A stretch of DNA of 64,000 bases. It comes from Flavobacteriales bacterium (lineage in GTDB: Bacteria; Bacteroidota; Bacteroidia; Flavobacteriales_F; PHOS-HE28). Below are positions 7,156-16,890 of this stretch, one piece after another. Position numbers and translations under genes: made by a program. The notes below the pieces were generated by a model. The model was not told where the DNA came from and ran no database searches. It worked only from the letters and a program-made list of their open reading frames with translations. Location: assembly GCA_016705955.1 (NCBI GenBank), contig JADJKO010000001.1:310001-374000 (forward strand). The letters run 5' to 3'. Numbering within the stretch: position 1 is the first letter of the stretch; every line of letters begins with the position of its first letter.

Positions 7156-7977
7156 TCAACGCGTCACTACGAAACGCAACGTCCGTTGGAGTCCTCCGGA
7201 ACTGATCTGGGCCACGTACACCCCGTTCGGTGATCCCGATAGATCCCACACCCCGGATCCCGCTGGTGCGTTCAACCGATCCACCACGCGGCCTTGCTCA
7301 TCGAAGAGGGTGATCGAACGCGGCGTACTACTTGATCCGAACACCAGCCGCTGACCGCTGGCATCGTAATGCATGATGAATGCATCACTTCCCGCTTCTT
7401 CAATGCCGATGACCTCGGACGCCTCGATGACGACCACATCCGAACTCGAACCGCAAGGACCGTTATCACAACTCCAACTGAAAACGTTCTGTCCAACGCC
7501 GAGACTGCTGACCGTGGTGTTCGGGTCGGTCGGGTTCGCGATGCTTGCCGTACCCGCCACGACGACCCAGAAGCAAACGCCTGGTGCGATGGGAGTGGAG
7601 CCGCTGAGTTGCGCGGTACCGGGTGGCGCGCTCGCCACTTGATCCGGTCCGGCGTTCGCCAGCGGCATGGCGCTGTTGTAACACCAGATGGAGACCTGGT
7701 CCGAGACCGGCCCGCCCGGTGCAAGAATGGTCCATTGCAGCACGTTCTCGCCGTAGCTCAACCCGGTCACCGGTGTATTCGGCGCGTTCGCGTTGAAGAA
7801 GTCGGCGGTGCCCGCGAGTACCGTCCAGTAACCGGTTTCACCGGCCCCGAGCGCATTTGCGCCCATGATGGTGGAGGTGCCGCAGATGAACTGGTTCGGT
7901 CCGGCGAAATCAGCGGACCGTACCTGCGCGTACAGAAGAAGTGTGAATGCGGGAAGTAGGATGGTGCGTTGCAACAT
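7156..7977 (-). CDS. Secreted PKD-like repeat protein with T9SS sorting domain
   Basis: A 273-residue exported protein. After the signal peptide (MLQRTILLPAFTLLLYAQVRS) come two SprB/PKD-like units, each with a GTA(D/S)..N....N T.V..L..G.NVF/L pattern: GTADFFNANAPNTPVTGL and GTASIANPTDPNTTVSSL. Between them is the linker PLANAGPDQVAS. The C-terminus is a T9SS sorting domain (RSITLFDEQGRVVDRL, GVYVAQISSGG, LRFVVTR). Probably a small surface or adhesion protein. No operon partners. Confidence 0.85.
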   Translation of the reverse strand: MLQRTILLPAFTLLLYAQVRSADFAGPNQFICGTSTIMGANALGAGETGYWTVLAGTADFFNANAPNTPVTGLSYGENVLQWTILAPGGPVSDQVSIWCYNSAMPLANAGPDQVASAPPGTAQLSGSTPIAPGVCFWVVVAGTASIANPTDPNTTVSSLGVGQNVFSWSCDNGPCGSSSDVVVIEASEVIGIEEAGSDAFIMHYDASGQRLVFGSSSTPRSITLFDEQGRVVDRLNAPAGSGVWDLSGSPNGVYVAQISSGGLQRTLRFVVTR

Positions 7978-7984
7978 GGCAACA

Positions 7985-7992
7985 CGAAGGTA
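7985..7992 (-). promoter_or_regulatory. -7 element TACCTTCG
   Basis: Seven bases upstream of the ATG of the T9SS protein gene (7977). Confidence 0.5.
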
Positions 7993-8014
7993 TCCGCTCA
8001 GTGATCGGGCGTGA

Positions 8015-8452
8015 TCAGACCTTCTTGACCCGCACAGCGTTCATGCCTTTGGGGCCGCGCTCCAATTCGAAGCTGACCTTGTTGCCTTCGATCACATCAT
8101 CCATCAATCCGCTCACATGAACGAAGAAGCGCTCTTGTGTGCCATCCTCTTTGATGAAGCCGAAGCCTTTCGACGTATCAAAGAAATCGATCTTGCCCAC
8201 GCGTTCCGCAGGAGCTTCATCCTCCGCCGAGCGACGGGGCACACCCAGTTCGATCTCCGAGATGTCGATGGGTTTGCGTTTCGCGGGATCCGGCGGTGTG
8301 TCCGTGATCCGGCCGTTCTCGTCCACGTACGCCATCATGTTCTCCAATCCTCCTCCCGGTGCATTCGCCTTGCGCTCTTCCTTGCGGCGCTTCTTCTCTT
8401 CCTGTTTCTGTTGCCGCTTCTTTTCCTTTTCGCGCTTCTCGAATGTTGCCAT
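8015..8452 (-). CDS. Cold-shock domain protein with charged N-terminal extension
   Basis: A 145-residue RNA-binding protein. Residues 1-30 are a highly basic Lys/Glu-rich helix (EKREKEKKRQQKQEEKKRRK). The C-terminal 65 residues are a cold-shock domain with RNP1 KGFGFI and RNP2 RFFVHVSG. The family acts as an RNA chaperone. The N-terminal extension roughly doubles the size of a standard CspA. A -7 element lies about 68 bases upstream, which leaves a 5' leader of about 60 bases, unlike the very short leaders of its neighbours and in keeping with leader control of cold-shock genes. Confidence 0.9.
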   Translation of the reverse strand: MATFEKREKEKKRQQKQEEKKRRKEERKANAPGGGLENMMAYVDENGRITDTPPDPAKRKPIDISEIELGVPRRSAEDEAPAERVGKIDFFDTSKGFGFIKEDGTQERFFVHVSGLMDDVIEGNKVSFELERGPKGMNAVRVKKV

Positions 8453-8519
8453 GTAAGGGGTTGGTGAGGTTCGTAGGGTCCGGTGATCATGTACGATCCA
8501 CCGGGACTGGATCTGTGGC

Positions 8520-8527
8520 CGAAGATA
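8520..8527 (-). promoter_or_regulatory. -7 element TATCTTCG for the cold-shock gene
   Basis: A TAnnTTYG octamer about 68 bases before the start codon at 8452, leaving an untranslated leader. Confidence 0.4.
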
Positions 8528-8554
8528 CGCGTTGGTGTGCGAGCGCGCGTTGGA

Positions 8555-9661
8555 TCACTGTCCCGGACCGGTCGCCACCGGGTCGATGAGGCCGGTGGTG
8601 ATGTCGCTTACGGCCTGCATGGCGCCCGAGGTGTTGGACAGCACCACGATGCTGATGCCACGATCAGGTAGCAACATCAAGTAGGTGGAAGCTCCGGTCT
8701 GGGATCCGTTATGACCGAACAGGGAGCCATACTTCGGATCCTCGCCGTACAAGTACCAGCCCAGTCCGTAGCCGTTGCCCTGCTTCTTCAGCCCCGGATC
8801 CTTCAGCATCTCCATCAGGCTCGCAGTGCTGATCAATGTCCCATTCACTACCGCATCGCCGAACCTGAGCAGGTCCGTGAGGCAGGAGTACAGTCCGCCG
8901 CCGGGAACACGGTCGCTCAGATCGGTGGGTTGCTCAATGGAGATCCGGCCTTTGCTGTTGATGTGGTACAGCGAGGCGTGATCACCGCCAGCCATACCGG
9001 GTTCCTCCACACCGGTGTTCGTCATGCCTGCTTTCTCCCGGATGTGCGTGCGCATGTACGCCGCGTAGGACATGCCCGAAACGCGTTCCACCACCACGCC
9101 GAGGATCACATAGCCATAGGTGGTATAGTGGACGGCTGCGCCCGGTGTGTCGATCGGATCGCGGTCCTGGAAGATCGCCATCGCTTCGTTCAAGGAAGGG
9201 TAGTGGTGCTGGTTCTCGCGCTCCTTGTTCGACGCGTACTCGCCGATCCCCGCGCTGTGTTGCAGGAGTTGTCGAACGGTGATGGTACCCTGTGCCTTCT
9301 TCGGGAATTCGGGGATGTAGGCCTGGATCGGCGCATCGAGGTCGACCCGGCCTTGTTCCACCAATTGCATGATCGCGATGGCGGTCATCGGCTTGGCGAT
9401 GGACGCGATGCGCGTGGGCGTGGTCGGTGTGAAAGGGATCTTCTTCTCCACATTCGCGTACCCATCTGAATGGGTCCAACGGATCACGCCGTGAACGCTT
9501 GCACCCGCCGCGATCCCCATGAACGCGCCGGAGTGATAACGCGCGACAACGAGCGAATCGGCGCTTGGTATGTGCCACGCCGTATCCGCTTGCGCGAATG
9601 CGGGGAATGAAAGGAAGAGCAGCGCGAACGATAGGAGAGGAGCGTGTCGAAAGAGCGTCAT
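8555..9661 (-). CDS. Serine hydrolase (class C beta-lactamase/PBP fold), secreted
   Basis: A 368-residue exported enzyme; the signal peptide starts MTLFRHAPLLSFALLFLSF and ends AFAQ. The catalytic SxxK is SIAK (about residue 86), the second motif position is in VHYTTYGYVILG, and the third motif is GHNGS near residue 325. Beta-lactamase-fold family members hydrolyse peptides, esters or D-amino-acid substrates; antibiotic resistance is not implied. The ATG at 9661 was chosen over an upstream frame extension because it gives a proper signal peptide. It follows the DUF3857 operon by 52 bases on the same strand. Confidence 0.85.
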   Translation of the reverse strand: MTLFRHAPLLSFALLFLSFPAFAQADTAWHIPSADSLVVARYHSGAFMGIAAGASVHGVIRWTHSDGYANVEKKIPFTPTTPTRIASIAKPMTAIAIMQLVEQGRVDLDAPIQAYIPEFPKKAQGTITVRQLLQHSAGIGEYASNKERENQHHYPSLNEAMAIFQDRDPIDTPGAAVHYTTYGYVILGVVVERVSGMSYAAYMRTHIREKAGMTNTGVEEPGMAGGDHASLYHINSKGRISIEQPTDLSDRVPGGGLYSCLTDLLRFGDAVVNGTLISTASLMEMLKDPGLKKQGNGYGLGWYLYGEDPKYGSLFGHNGSQTGASTYLMLLPDRGISIVVLSNTSGAMQAVSDITTGLIDPVATGPGQ

Positions 9662-9713
9662 ATCATGTCGCACCGCGCAAGAGTCGTTCCGTTGAACAAG
9701 CAACAAGGTCCGA

Positions 9714-11684
9714 TCAGTTCTTCACCGGGTGCAGGAGCAATGCGCGCTTGTTGAAGTCAGCCGCCGCGTTGATCACCGCGCGGTACGCTTCGAACTGTTC
9801 CAAGGGCACATGGTTGGTGCGGTAGTATTCGATCGCTTGCACGGTGATGTTATCACCCGAACGGGCGGCCGTCGACTTGAACTCCGCGACCACTATTCCA
9901 TCAAGCTCCAGCGTCTTGTGGATCTCCAACGATGTGATGTCATCGCACGCCCAACCGTCCGGGATCCTCACCGTGATGCGCCGATCGTAGTACCGGTTGA
10001 AGTCCTCATCCACCGGAAGCTTGCGCTGCTTCTCCACGTACATCTCCATCTGCGGTCCGATGAGTTCGCCGACGAGCAGCAACACGTCCTCGCCTGCGCG
10101 GTTGTTGAAGGCGGAGGTCGTCACCTTTCCTTTCAGCGTGAAGGGCTTCACACCGAAGAGGCGTTGCTCCGCATTCTCCACGTCCACTTGGTGCGTGGTG
10201 GATCCTTCCATGAAGTGCTTCAACTGCGCGTCCAGGAATTCGGACTGTTGTTCCTCCTTCATGTACGTGTAGAAGTTCTGGATGAAGCGCGCGTAGTACC
10301 CGGTGAGCTGGTTCTCGAATTCCACCGTGCTCTCGGATCCATCGGCGCTCGGCGTGATGGTCACTTCCAGGTCGTGCCGCGTGGATTCCGCAGGCAATTC
10401 TGCAATGCGCTTCACGGTGCCGACGCCCGTCCAGATCCCGTTCACATCCAGGTTCCGGATGAAGAGGCCATGCGTGCCCATGTTCTCCGGCGCCATGTAG
10501 CCGAGGCCGAGACCGAATTCAACAGGATCGATGTACTTGTCGATGCCCGGGAAATAGAAGCTCACGTTGCGCAGGTAGTTGTGCGCCTCGAAGGTCGGAT
10601 CGAAAGGCGAATCGGTGCGATCACTGGTCACCACCACTTGGTGTTCGATGCCCGCTTCGCGCAGCAGGTTGGCGTACAGCTTCTGGAATCCGAATTTGCT
10701 GCAGTTGCCCGTCTTCAGGATCTCATCGAGATCGCTCAATTTGCCGCCACCCACTTCCGCCATGCGGTAGTTGCCGCGGATGTGGTGATCCAGCGTGCGG
10801 ATGCGGTCCTCTTCATCTCGCGCGTAGGCGAGCCCCATTTCCTTCAGCGCTTTCTGGAGGCTCTTCTTCGTTTTGTTTTCCAGTTCAGGGTAGAGCGAAC
10901 GGTGGTAGTTGCGCGTGGCGCTCACATAGCTGCTGATGTCGCGTAGGCCACGATCCGGGATCGCATCGATGCGCGCCACGATGTACATGCGGTAGCGTGC
11001 AGCCTCTGCGCTTCGCTCGTCCTCGATCCCCGGAAGGTTGTTGAGTTCGATGTGATAGCGCGTGATCCCCGTGAGCGTTGAATCGACCTCGGGCATGGGG
11101 CAACCGTTGTATCCTTTGAAGGAGAACTTCCATCCGCGCGGCACCATCAATTCATAGCGTTCGTGCGCCACCGGGATCCCGAATTGCAAGCGGGTGAGGT
11201 CGCCTTGGATATCACCCTGTTGCTGGCTGAGCATGATGTATTCGATCATGCTGCCGGGCTTCAGGTTCTCGAACGCGAAGCGCACGCCAGCACTGCCATC
11301 ACGTTCATCGCTGCTGTTCTTGAAGGCATCGGGACCGAGCTCGTGTACAGTGCCGTCCGGATCGATGGAGCGCGCTTTCAAGCGGATCATCTTCTCGATG
11401 TGTCCGGTACCCAGTTCGATGGTCTTGCTCGCGTCCACGGCGGCATCGTCGTGGAGGAAGCGCTGCAAATGGAAGAGCTCGTAGTAGGCGAGGTCGCCAC
11501 CGGTATCGTCGAACTGCGCGATCACATGGCGCTGCGTCAGCACGTCCTCCTTGGCGCCGGTGCGAAGGCTATCCGCCAGCACGGGCTTGGCCTCCCAATC
11601 GTATTCGCGCATGCTCACGTGTTGCGCATGCGAAGCGGTGAGGATCAGGGTGCCGAGCAGCGCGAGAAAGGAACGTGTGGACAT
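9714..11684 (-). CDS. DUF3857 / transglutaminase-like secreted protein B
   Basis: A 656-residue protein. Signal peptide MSTRSFLALLGTLILTASHA, then a DUF3857 domain (about 40-230) and a transglutaminase-like domain (about 270-390) whose triad reads GNCSKFG (Cys), EAHNYL (His) and YIDPVEF (Asp), then a C-terminal beta-rich domain. All three catalytic residues are present, so it may be an active Cys hydrolase or transferase acting in the periplasm. Last gene of a five-gene operon. A GTG at 11690 would overlap the previous stop by GTGA; the ATG at 11684 is preferred. Confidence 0.85.
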   Translation of the reverse strand: MSTRSFLALLGTLILTASHAQHVSMREYDWEAKPVLADSLRTGAKEDVLTQRHVIAQFDDTGGDLAYYELFHLQRFLHDDAAVDASKTIELGTGHIEKMIRLKARSIDPDGTVHELGPDAFKNSSDERDGSAGVRFAFENLKPGSMIEYIMLSQQQGDIQGDLTRLQFGIPVAHERYELMVPRGWKFSFKGYNGCPMPEVDSTLTGITRYHIELNNLPGIEDERSAEAARYRMYIVARIDAIPDRGLRDISSYVSATRNYHRSLYPELENKTKKSLQKALKEMGLAYARDEEDRIRTLDHHIRGNYRMAEVGGGKLSDLDEILKTGNCSKFGFQKLYANLLREAGIEHQVVVTSDRTDSPFDPTFEAHNYLRNVSFYFPGIDKYIDPVEFGLGLGYMAPENMGTHGLFIRNLDVNGIWTGVGTVKRIAELPAESTRHDLEVTITPSADGSESTVEFENQLTGYYARFIQNFYTYMKEEQQSEFLDAQLKHFMEGSTTHQVDVENAEQRLFGVKPFTLKGKVTTSAFNNRAGEDVLLLVGELIGPQMEMYVEKQRKLPVDEDFNRYYDRRITVRIPDGWACDDITSLEIHKTLELDGIVVAEFKSTAARSGDNITVQAIEYYRTNHVPLEQFEAYRAVINAAADFNKRALLLHPVKN

Positions 11685-11686
11685 GG

Positions 11687-13618
11687 TCACGGGGTTTCGA
11701 TAACGAGGGTGCGGCCGATCTCCTTCATCAACGCGATGTTAGCGCGCCGCCAGTCGGAGAGTTCCTCGTCGAGCATGAGTTCGTTGATGGAATAGATGGC
11801 GCTCGATCGGATAAGACCACCATCCGCCGCCACATGCACGGTGTAACTGAATGCGGGGTTCGCGAACGCGCCCGTACTCGCGCTTTCCTTGTAGGTGCAT
11901 CCCACTGGGAGTTCCAGTTCCACCACATGCTGTTCCTGGATGCAGTGTTCCAGTTCGATCGGCAATTTGCGGTCATCGCGGAAGCGTAATCCCTTCCACG
12001 GATCGTTCAATGTGATCGGCACATACATGCGGCCTGTCGTGCGTCGCACATGATCCGGTACCCTGAACTTGTACCGGATGGTCAACGGTCCGGAAGGATC
12101 TTCCATCCCCGAAACGGTGCAGCTATCCAGAAGGAACTTGTTCGATCCCTTCATCAAAGTGCGTCGCAGTGCTTCGGTGAGTTTGTCGGCTTGAACGCTA
12201 CGCAGCCCGTAGGCAAGGTCGTAGCGCTCGTAGCCGGTGTAGCGCACCACGCCGGTACCCACCAATCCATCGTTCTCGATCCGCACACGCACCGAATCGA
12301 TGATCATGTTGTCCGCGGCTTTCATCACCGGGATCTGCTTCACCACGTAGTTCTTCGGATCCAGAGCCACAAGGGTCTGCTTGCCTTGCGTGAATTCGCT
12401 TGGTACGCCGAACGCGTTGTAGGAGGAAGTGGCGTCGAGGAAGAGTGCGGTGTCCGGCAGGAAGAGCGTCACGATCATGTGGTTGTCCACGGATCCGGTC
12501 GGCAGTTCGGAATAGTTGTATGGAAGCATGCGCGTACCCACCCACGAGAGGTGCGCATCGAGACCACGCGCCCGCAACAAGGTGTGAAGCAGATTGCTCA
12601 TGCCTTTGCAATCGCCGTAGCGCGTCCGGCACACCTCCGAGGCCGCAGCAGGGACGAGTCCGTTCATGCCATCCTCAAAAGCCACGTAGTGGATGCGCTG
12701 CTGCACCCACCGGTAGATGATGGCCGCTTGCTGGCGCGGATCGGTCACGGTACCGACCAACGAATCCGCGAGCGCCTTCAACTCAGGCGCCGGTGGATCG
12801 AAGGTGTCCTTGATGTGATCGGCGTACCAACGGTAGAGTCGATCGATGTCCGTGGCGGCCGCATCCTTGTCCGGAAGCCGGACGACCAGTTGGGCGTGCG
12901 GCGTGTAGTAACGAATGGAAGGCGCATTGTCCTCGAAGCTCATCGCGGGCACTTGGTGCATGGTGAAGCGTTGCACACGTCGCCCTTTCTCGATCGATAC
13001 CGTGCGCGTGACCAGACTGTCCGGAAGGTGGAAGGTCCGCACGTCCACATCGATGTCCTGGTCGCTGATCACCGTGAGCGTGCTCGATTCCGTGGGATAC
13101 ACGCCGGCGAAGAAGTGGCCTGAGACCAAGCGGGCATCCGGGTAAGCGATGGTATGCTCCACGTGCGCAACGGCACCCGAGATCAATGACGGCATCACGA
13201 AGCTGGCCACCTTGCTGTCGTCGTGGAAGATGTAGTCCTCGCGTTCATCACGACGATCGATGTTGTTCACCGGTACCCGTTTAGTGCCGCGACCGTTCGG
13301 CACAAGGGTGTACGCTTCCAACCGTTCCAAGGGGATCAGGTCGCTGTAGTGGATCTCCTCTTCCCGTGCCGTTCCGGTGCGATCCTTCAGCAACAATTCG
13401 TCCTCTTCCATGTCGCGGTGCGCGATCACACCGGTGGCGGTGCGTTCGATCCGATAGGTGGTGTTGCGTTTCAAATAGACCGCGGACTGGTCCTGGTACG
13501 CGCGCCGCATGTTCACCAGTAATTCGCTCGGTGGTTGGCACACCGCGACGAGCGCAAGGAGCATCAGCCCTGCGGTCACACCGGAGCGCAGCGTGCTATT
13601 TGCCGATCTCCACCACAT
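11687..13618 (-). CDS. DUF3857 / transglutaminase-like secreted protein A
   Basis: A 643-residue paralogue of the next gene. A hydrophobic N-terminus (SGVTAGLMLLALVAVC) is followed by the DUF3857 domain. The transglutaminase core has RYGDCKGMSNLL (Cys), DNHMIV (His) and FLDAT (Asp), all intact. The ATG at 13618 overlaps the end of the upstream MORN-repeat gene by 23 bases. This form of the Cys motif (YGDCKGMS) is the usual one for DUF3857-linked transglutaminases; its downstream paralogue has GNCSKFG instead, so the pair may differ in substrate. Confidence 0.85.
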   Translation of the reverse strand: MWWRSANSTLRSGVTAGLMLLALVAVCQPPSELLVNMRRAYQDQSAVYLKRNTTYRIERTATGVIAHRDMEEDELLLKDRTGTAREEEIHYSDLIPLERLEAYTLVPNGRGTKRVPVNNIDRRDEREDYIFHDDSKVASFVMPSLISGAVAHVEHTIAYPDARLVSGHFFAGVYPTESSTLTVISDQDIDVDVRTFHLPDSLVTRTVSIEKGRRVQRFTMHQVPAMSFEDNAPSIRYYTPHAQLVVRLPDKDAAATDIDRLYRWYADHIKDTFDPPAPELKALADSLVGTVTDPRQQAAIIYRWVQQRIHYVAFEDGMNGLVPAAASEVCRTRYGDCKGMSNLLHTLLRARGLDAHLSWVGTRMLPYNYSELPTGSVDNHMIVTLFLPDTALFLDATSSYNAFGVPSEFTQGKQTLVALDPKNYVVKQIPVMKAADNMIIDSVRVRIENDGLVGTGVVRYTGYERYDLAYGLRSVQADKLTEALRRTLMKGSNKFLLDSCTVSGMEDPSGPLTIRYKFRVPDHVRRTTGRMYVPITLNDPWKGLRFRDDRKLPIELEHCIQEQHVVELELPVGCTYKESASTGAFANPAFSYTVHVAADGGLIRSSAIYSINELMLDEELSDWRRANIALMKEIGRTLVIETP

Positions 13619-16600
13619 CGTCGTTGCGTGTGCGGTAACGGGCCACCACTTTGCCCGTGCGGTCGTGTACCGTCCACGGGCCTTGTCGTTCACCATTGAC
13701 GTAGGTGATGTGCTCGCGCACCATTCCGTTGTCCCAGTTGATCACGCGTTCGCCATGGATGTAGCCATCCACATACGGCGTGACCTCGGAAACCTTGCCG
13801 TTCGGATAGTATTCCATGTTCGTTCCCTCCACTTCGCCCACCCGGTGCGTGGTCTCTTCCATCAGCTGGCCGTTCGGGTGGTACTCCTGGAACGTGCCAT
13901 CGATCTCGCCATTGCGGTAGGTCATCTTCCGTGAGAGCGTGCCGCTCGGGTAATGGGTTTCCAGTTGCATCACGCCGGGTGTCAACCGCAGGGTGTCCTT
14001 CACACTGCCATCCGCAGCCGGTGATCCGTAGGCGACCAACGCGCCCTTGAAATAGAAGCGCACCATTTGCGGAACACCTTCATAGGAATAGCTGATCACA
14101 CGACCATGCAATTCGCCGTTCTCGTATTCGCGGAGGAAGGAGCGCTTGCCGTTCATGTGGTTCTCCGTGGCGCCGCCATGTCGCTGTCCGTCCACGAACT
14201 GGATCTCGTTCTCCGGCGTGCCGTCCAGGAACCAACGCTTGGACGAGCCTCTCACTTTTCCCAAATGGTATTCCTCCTCCAACCGCTTCTTTCCATTGGG
14301 GTGGTAGCTCGTCCACGTGCCGTGACGATCACCGTTGAGGAAACCTCCACTCACTTCCGGACCTCCATCCGGGTAAAGCCAATTCGCCGTGCCGTGCAGG
14401 TAGCCATTCATCAAGTGCAGGCGTGCCATCACCTTACCATCGGGGTAGTGGGTCACCATTTCGAATGCCCCGGGCTTCACCACGATGTGTTCGTACTCGA
14501 CGCCTTCGTCATCATAGCTCACGCGATCGGCGATCGCGCCGTGCAGGATCCGTTCGGCGTAGACCATCTTGCCCAGCGCATCGAAATACTCCTGCCATCC
14601 GTCGCGTGATCCACCGACGTAGTACTCCACGCTGATCCGTGTGCCATCCGGGTTGAAGCGCCGCACCACACCTTCGGCCTCATCATTCCGCATCTGTCCT
14701 TGTTCGCGCACTTTGCCGGAGCGGAAAAAGCGCGTGTAGGATCGGTAGGTGATGCCGTCCTGGTCATACACTTCATCCTGTCGCGCCAGAGTGCCGTCCT
14801 CGCGGAAGTATTTCTGCGTGCCGTTGATCTTCCCCTTCACGTAGTTCTCCTCACTGTCCGGTGTGCCATCCGCGTGGTAGTATTTCCACTGGCCATCCTT
14901 TGCGCCTTCGTCGAGGTAGAGTCCTTCCACGCGCAAGGTGCCGTTCGGGTGGTATCCCTTCAACTGGAACTTGCCTTTGGACCGCGTGCCTTCACCGAGG
15001 GTCTTGCCATCGGAGCTGTAGTACGTGTAGCGGATCAGCAGGTCGCGGTTGTACTCCATGTCCAACAAGCGCGAACCGTCCGCATTGAATTCCTCGCGCA
15101 GTCCTTGTTGGCGGCCTTGCTCCCCGAAGCGCTCGATCATGCGCAGGGTTCCCCACTCATCGTACCGGCGTCGCTCGCCGATGTTCGAGCCCGCCTTCAT
15201 GGTGCCTTCCAAGGAAAGCTGGCCGTTGGCGTGCCATTCCTTGAATGGACCTTCCGACTTGCCGGCTGCGAACACATACTCCTCGGACTTGGTGCCGTTG
15301 GGATGGTATTGCTGGAAGGTGCCTGTGCGTTCGTCGTTCTTGAAGATGCCGGTGAACCGTGTCGATCCGTCCGCGTAGGTCTGCGTCGCCGAACCTTCGG
15401 TGTTGCCGTTCACCAACTCGTAGCTCCATTGCACGGGGCCGCTCGGGAAGTATTCCCATGTGGGGCCGGTCCATTCGCCAACCTTCGCGGTCTTGCACGT
15501 GCGGCGCCCGCCCAGTTCATAGTAGCTGCACGCCAAGCCTTCGCGTTTGCCGGATCTGATCGTGGTGGAGTCCATCAAGCATCCACTGGGTTGGTAGTTC
15601 AGGATCACGCCTTCCACTTTCCCGTTCTGGAAATTCCCTTCGCTATCCAGGTTGCCCATGGTATCCCAGTAGGTCCATTTGCCGGTACGGTCACCTGCAT
15701 CGTTGAAGGCGCCTTGCCCGCTGATCCGGCCGTTGCTATGGTACACGGTCCACATGCCGGTGCTGAGGCCCGTCCTGGCATCGCCGGGCCCGAAGCCGAG
15801 CAGATCGTTGTCATCGTTGTAGTGATGCAACAGGTCTGGTCCGCCCTCGGTCTCCGGGAACATGAGGTGGTTCTGCTGCATGTACGTGCCGAGCCACGTG
15901 CGGAATTCGAGCACCTTGCTCTTGTTCTTCTCCACCATGCCGGTGATCGTGCGGTCGGAACTGGCGCTGAGGCAGTGGTACACGAAGCCTTCGAATTTTC
16001 CATCGTCCATGATGGCCTTCGCGATCGGACCATAAGTGGTGGTGTAGAATCCTTTCCACTTGCCCTTGCGATCCGCGATGGTCTGCATCATCAGGTGCGA
16101 TTGCCGACACATCGGATAGGTGAGGTCCGGCTTCAACTTGTACTTCTTATCCATAGCCACCTTGCCGCGGATCAACAGGTCGATGTCCTCGAGATCATCG
16201 CCCGTGACGGAGAGATCATATCCTTCCGACTTCGGTTCCAGCGTGCTGCCCAACAAACCGTCGTAGTAGGAGAGGAGTTGCTCGGCCTTGCGATCACCGA
16301 AGCGGACCAGTTGGGCCATCATGAACGCCAACCCCGCTTCCGCGGTGAGGCCTTCGCTCTGCGCGATGGTTCCCATCATGATGTGCGCATCGCGTTGGTA
16401 AGGGAAGCGACGCACGTTCTTCATCGCCTGCTCCAATGCGGCCTTCTTGTCCTTGATGCCGGCAAGGGCCAACGCACGCAAGTGGTACGGGCGGAAACTC
16501 CCAGGATACACCGCGATCGCGGAATCGCACGCCGCAAGTGCATCGGCGAAGCGTTCCATATCCACCAGCACGGCGGCCCGGATCATGGTGAAGGCCCCGT

Positions 16601-16886
16601 TGAGGTTGCCGCGTTCGGCGATGCCTCGGCGACAAAGTTCCTCCACTGTTCCATACGCGTCCTGATCCAGGTGGATCTGCACACGTTGCATCAGTACGCG
16701 TTCGTAGAGCGAGTCGCTGCGGTGTACCGTGGCCAGTTCCACCAAGGCGTCATCGCTGCGCTCCTGGCCGACCAACTTGCTTGCCTCCTGCATCATGGCG
16801 GCGCCGTAGCCCATGTGTTCCTTGTTCTGCGCGGACAGAACGGTGGCGAGCCCGAGGAGGGCCGATAGGGTGATGGTCCTTTTCAT
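13596..16886 (-). CDS. Giant secreted TPR-like and MORN/YwqK-repeat protein
   Basis: A 1096-residue protein. Signal peptide MKRTITLSALLGLATVLSA. Residues about 20-270 look like TPR helices (DALVELATVHRSDSLYERVL, SFRPYHLRALALAGI). The remaining roughly 780 residues hold more than 20 MORN_2/YwqK units of about 23 residues with the pattern G.W..Y...G....E..Y..G, for example GTWTSYHPNGKKRLEEEYH. YwqK is annotated as an antitoxin family, but long secreted repeat proteins in Bacteroidota are probably binding scaffolds. It sits between TPR and DUF3857 genes in one operon; the start is four bases after the upstream stop. Confidence 0.85.
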   Translation of the reverse strand: MKRTITLSALLGLATVLSAQNKEHMGYGAAMMQEASKLVGQERSDDALVELATVHRSDSLYERVLMQRVQIHLDQDAYGTVEELCRRGIAERGNLNGAFTMIRAAVLVDMERFADALAACDSAIAVYPGSFRPYHLRALALAGIKDKKAALEQAMKNVRRFPYQRDAHIMMGTIAQSEGLTAEAGLAFMMAQLVRFGDRKAEQLLSYYDGLLGSTLEPKSEGYDLSVTGDDLEDIDLLIRGKVAMDKKYKLKPDLTYPMCRQSHLMMQTIADRKGKWKGFYTTTYGPIAKAIMDDGKFEGFVYHCLSASSDRTITGMVEKNKSKVLEFRTWLGTYMQQNHLMFPETEGGPDLLHHYNDDNDLLGFGPGDARTGLSTGMWTVYHSNGRISGQGAFNDAGDRTGKWTYWDTMGNLDSEGNFQNGKVEGVILNYQPSGCLMDSTTIRSGKREGLACSYYELGGRRTCKTAKVGEWTGPTWEYFPSGPVQWSYELVNGNTEGSATQTYADGSTRFTGIFKNDERTGTFQQYHPNGTKSEEYVFAAGKSEGPFKEWHANGQLSLEGTMKAGSNIGERRRYDEWGTLRMIERFGEQGRQQGLREEFNADGSRLLDMEYNRDLLIRYTYYSSDGKTLGEGTRSKGKFQLKGYHPNGTLRVEGLYLDEGAKDGQWKYYHADGTPDSEENYVKGKINGTQKYFREDGTLARQDEVYDQDGITYRSYTRFFRSGKVREQGQMRNDEAEGVVRRFNPDGTRISVEYYVGGSRDGWQEYFDALGKMVYAERILHGAIADRVSYDDEGVEYEHIVVKPGAFEMVTHYPDGKVMARLHLMNGYLHGTANWLYPDGGPEVSGGFLNGDRHGTWTSYHPNGKKRLEEEYHLGKVRGSSKRWFLDGTPENEIQFVDGQRHGGATENHMNGKRSFLREYENGELHGRVISYSYEGVPQMVRFYFKGALVAYGSPAADGSVKDTLRLTPGVMQLETHYPSGTLSRKMTYRNGEIDGTFQEYHPNGQLMEETTHRVGEVEGTNMEYYPNGKVSEVTPYVDGYIHGERVINWDNGMVREHITYVNGERQGPWTVHDRTGKVVARYRTRNDDVVEIGK

Positions 16887-16890
16887 TGAA

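Noticed and set aside
8555..9661. Antibiotic-resistance beta-lactamase
   Set aside because: SxxK and HNG motifs show only the fold; the second motif is non-canonical and many such proteins are esterases or peptidases.
14700..16868. 722-codon frame on the + strand
   Set aside because: Antisense to the MORN-repeat gene, whose signal peptide and repeats are unmistakable.
13596..16886. Toxin-antitoxin system from the YwqK name
   Set aside because: The product is exported and no toxin gene is adjacent; the repeat alone does not show antitoxin function.
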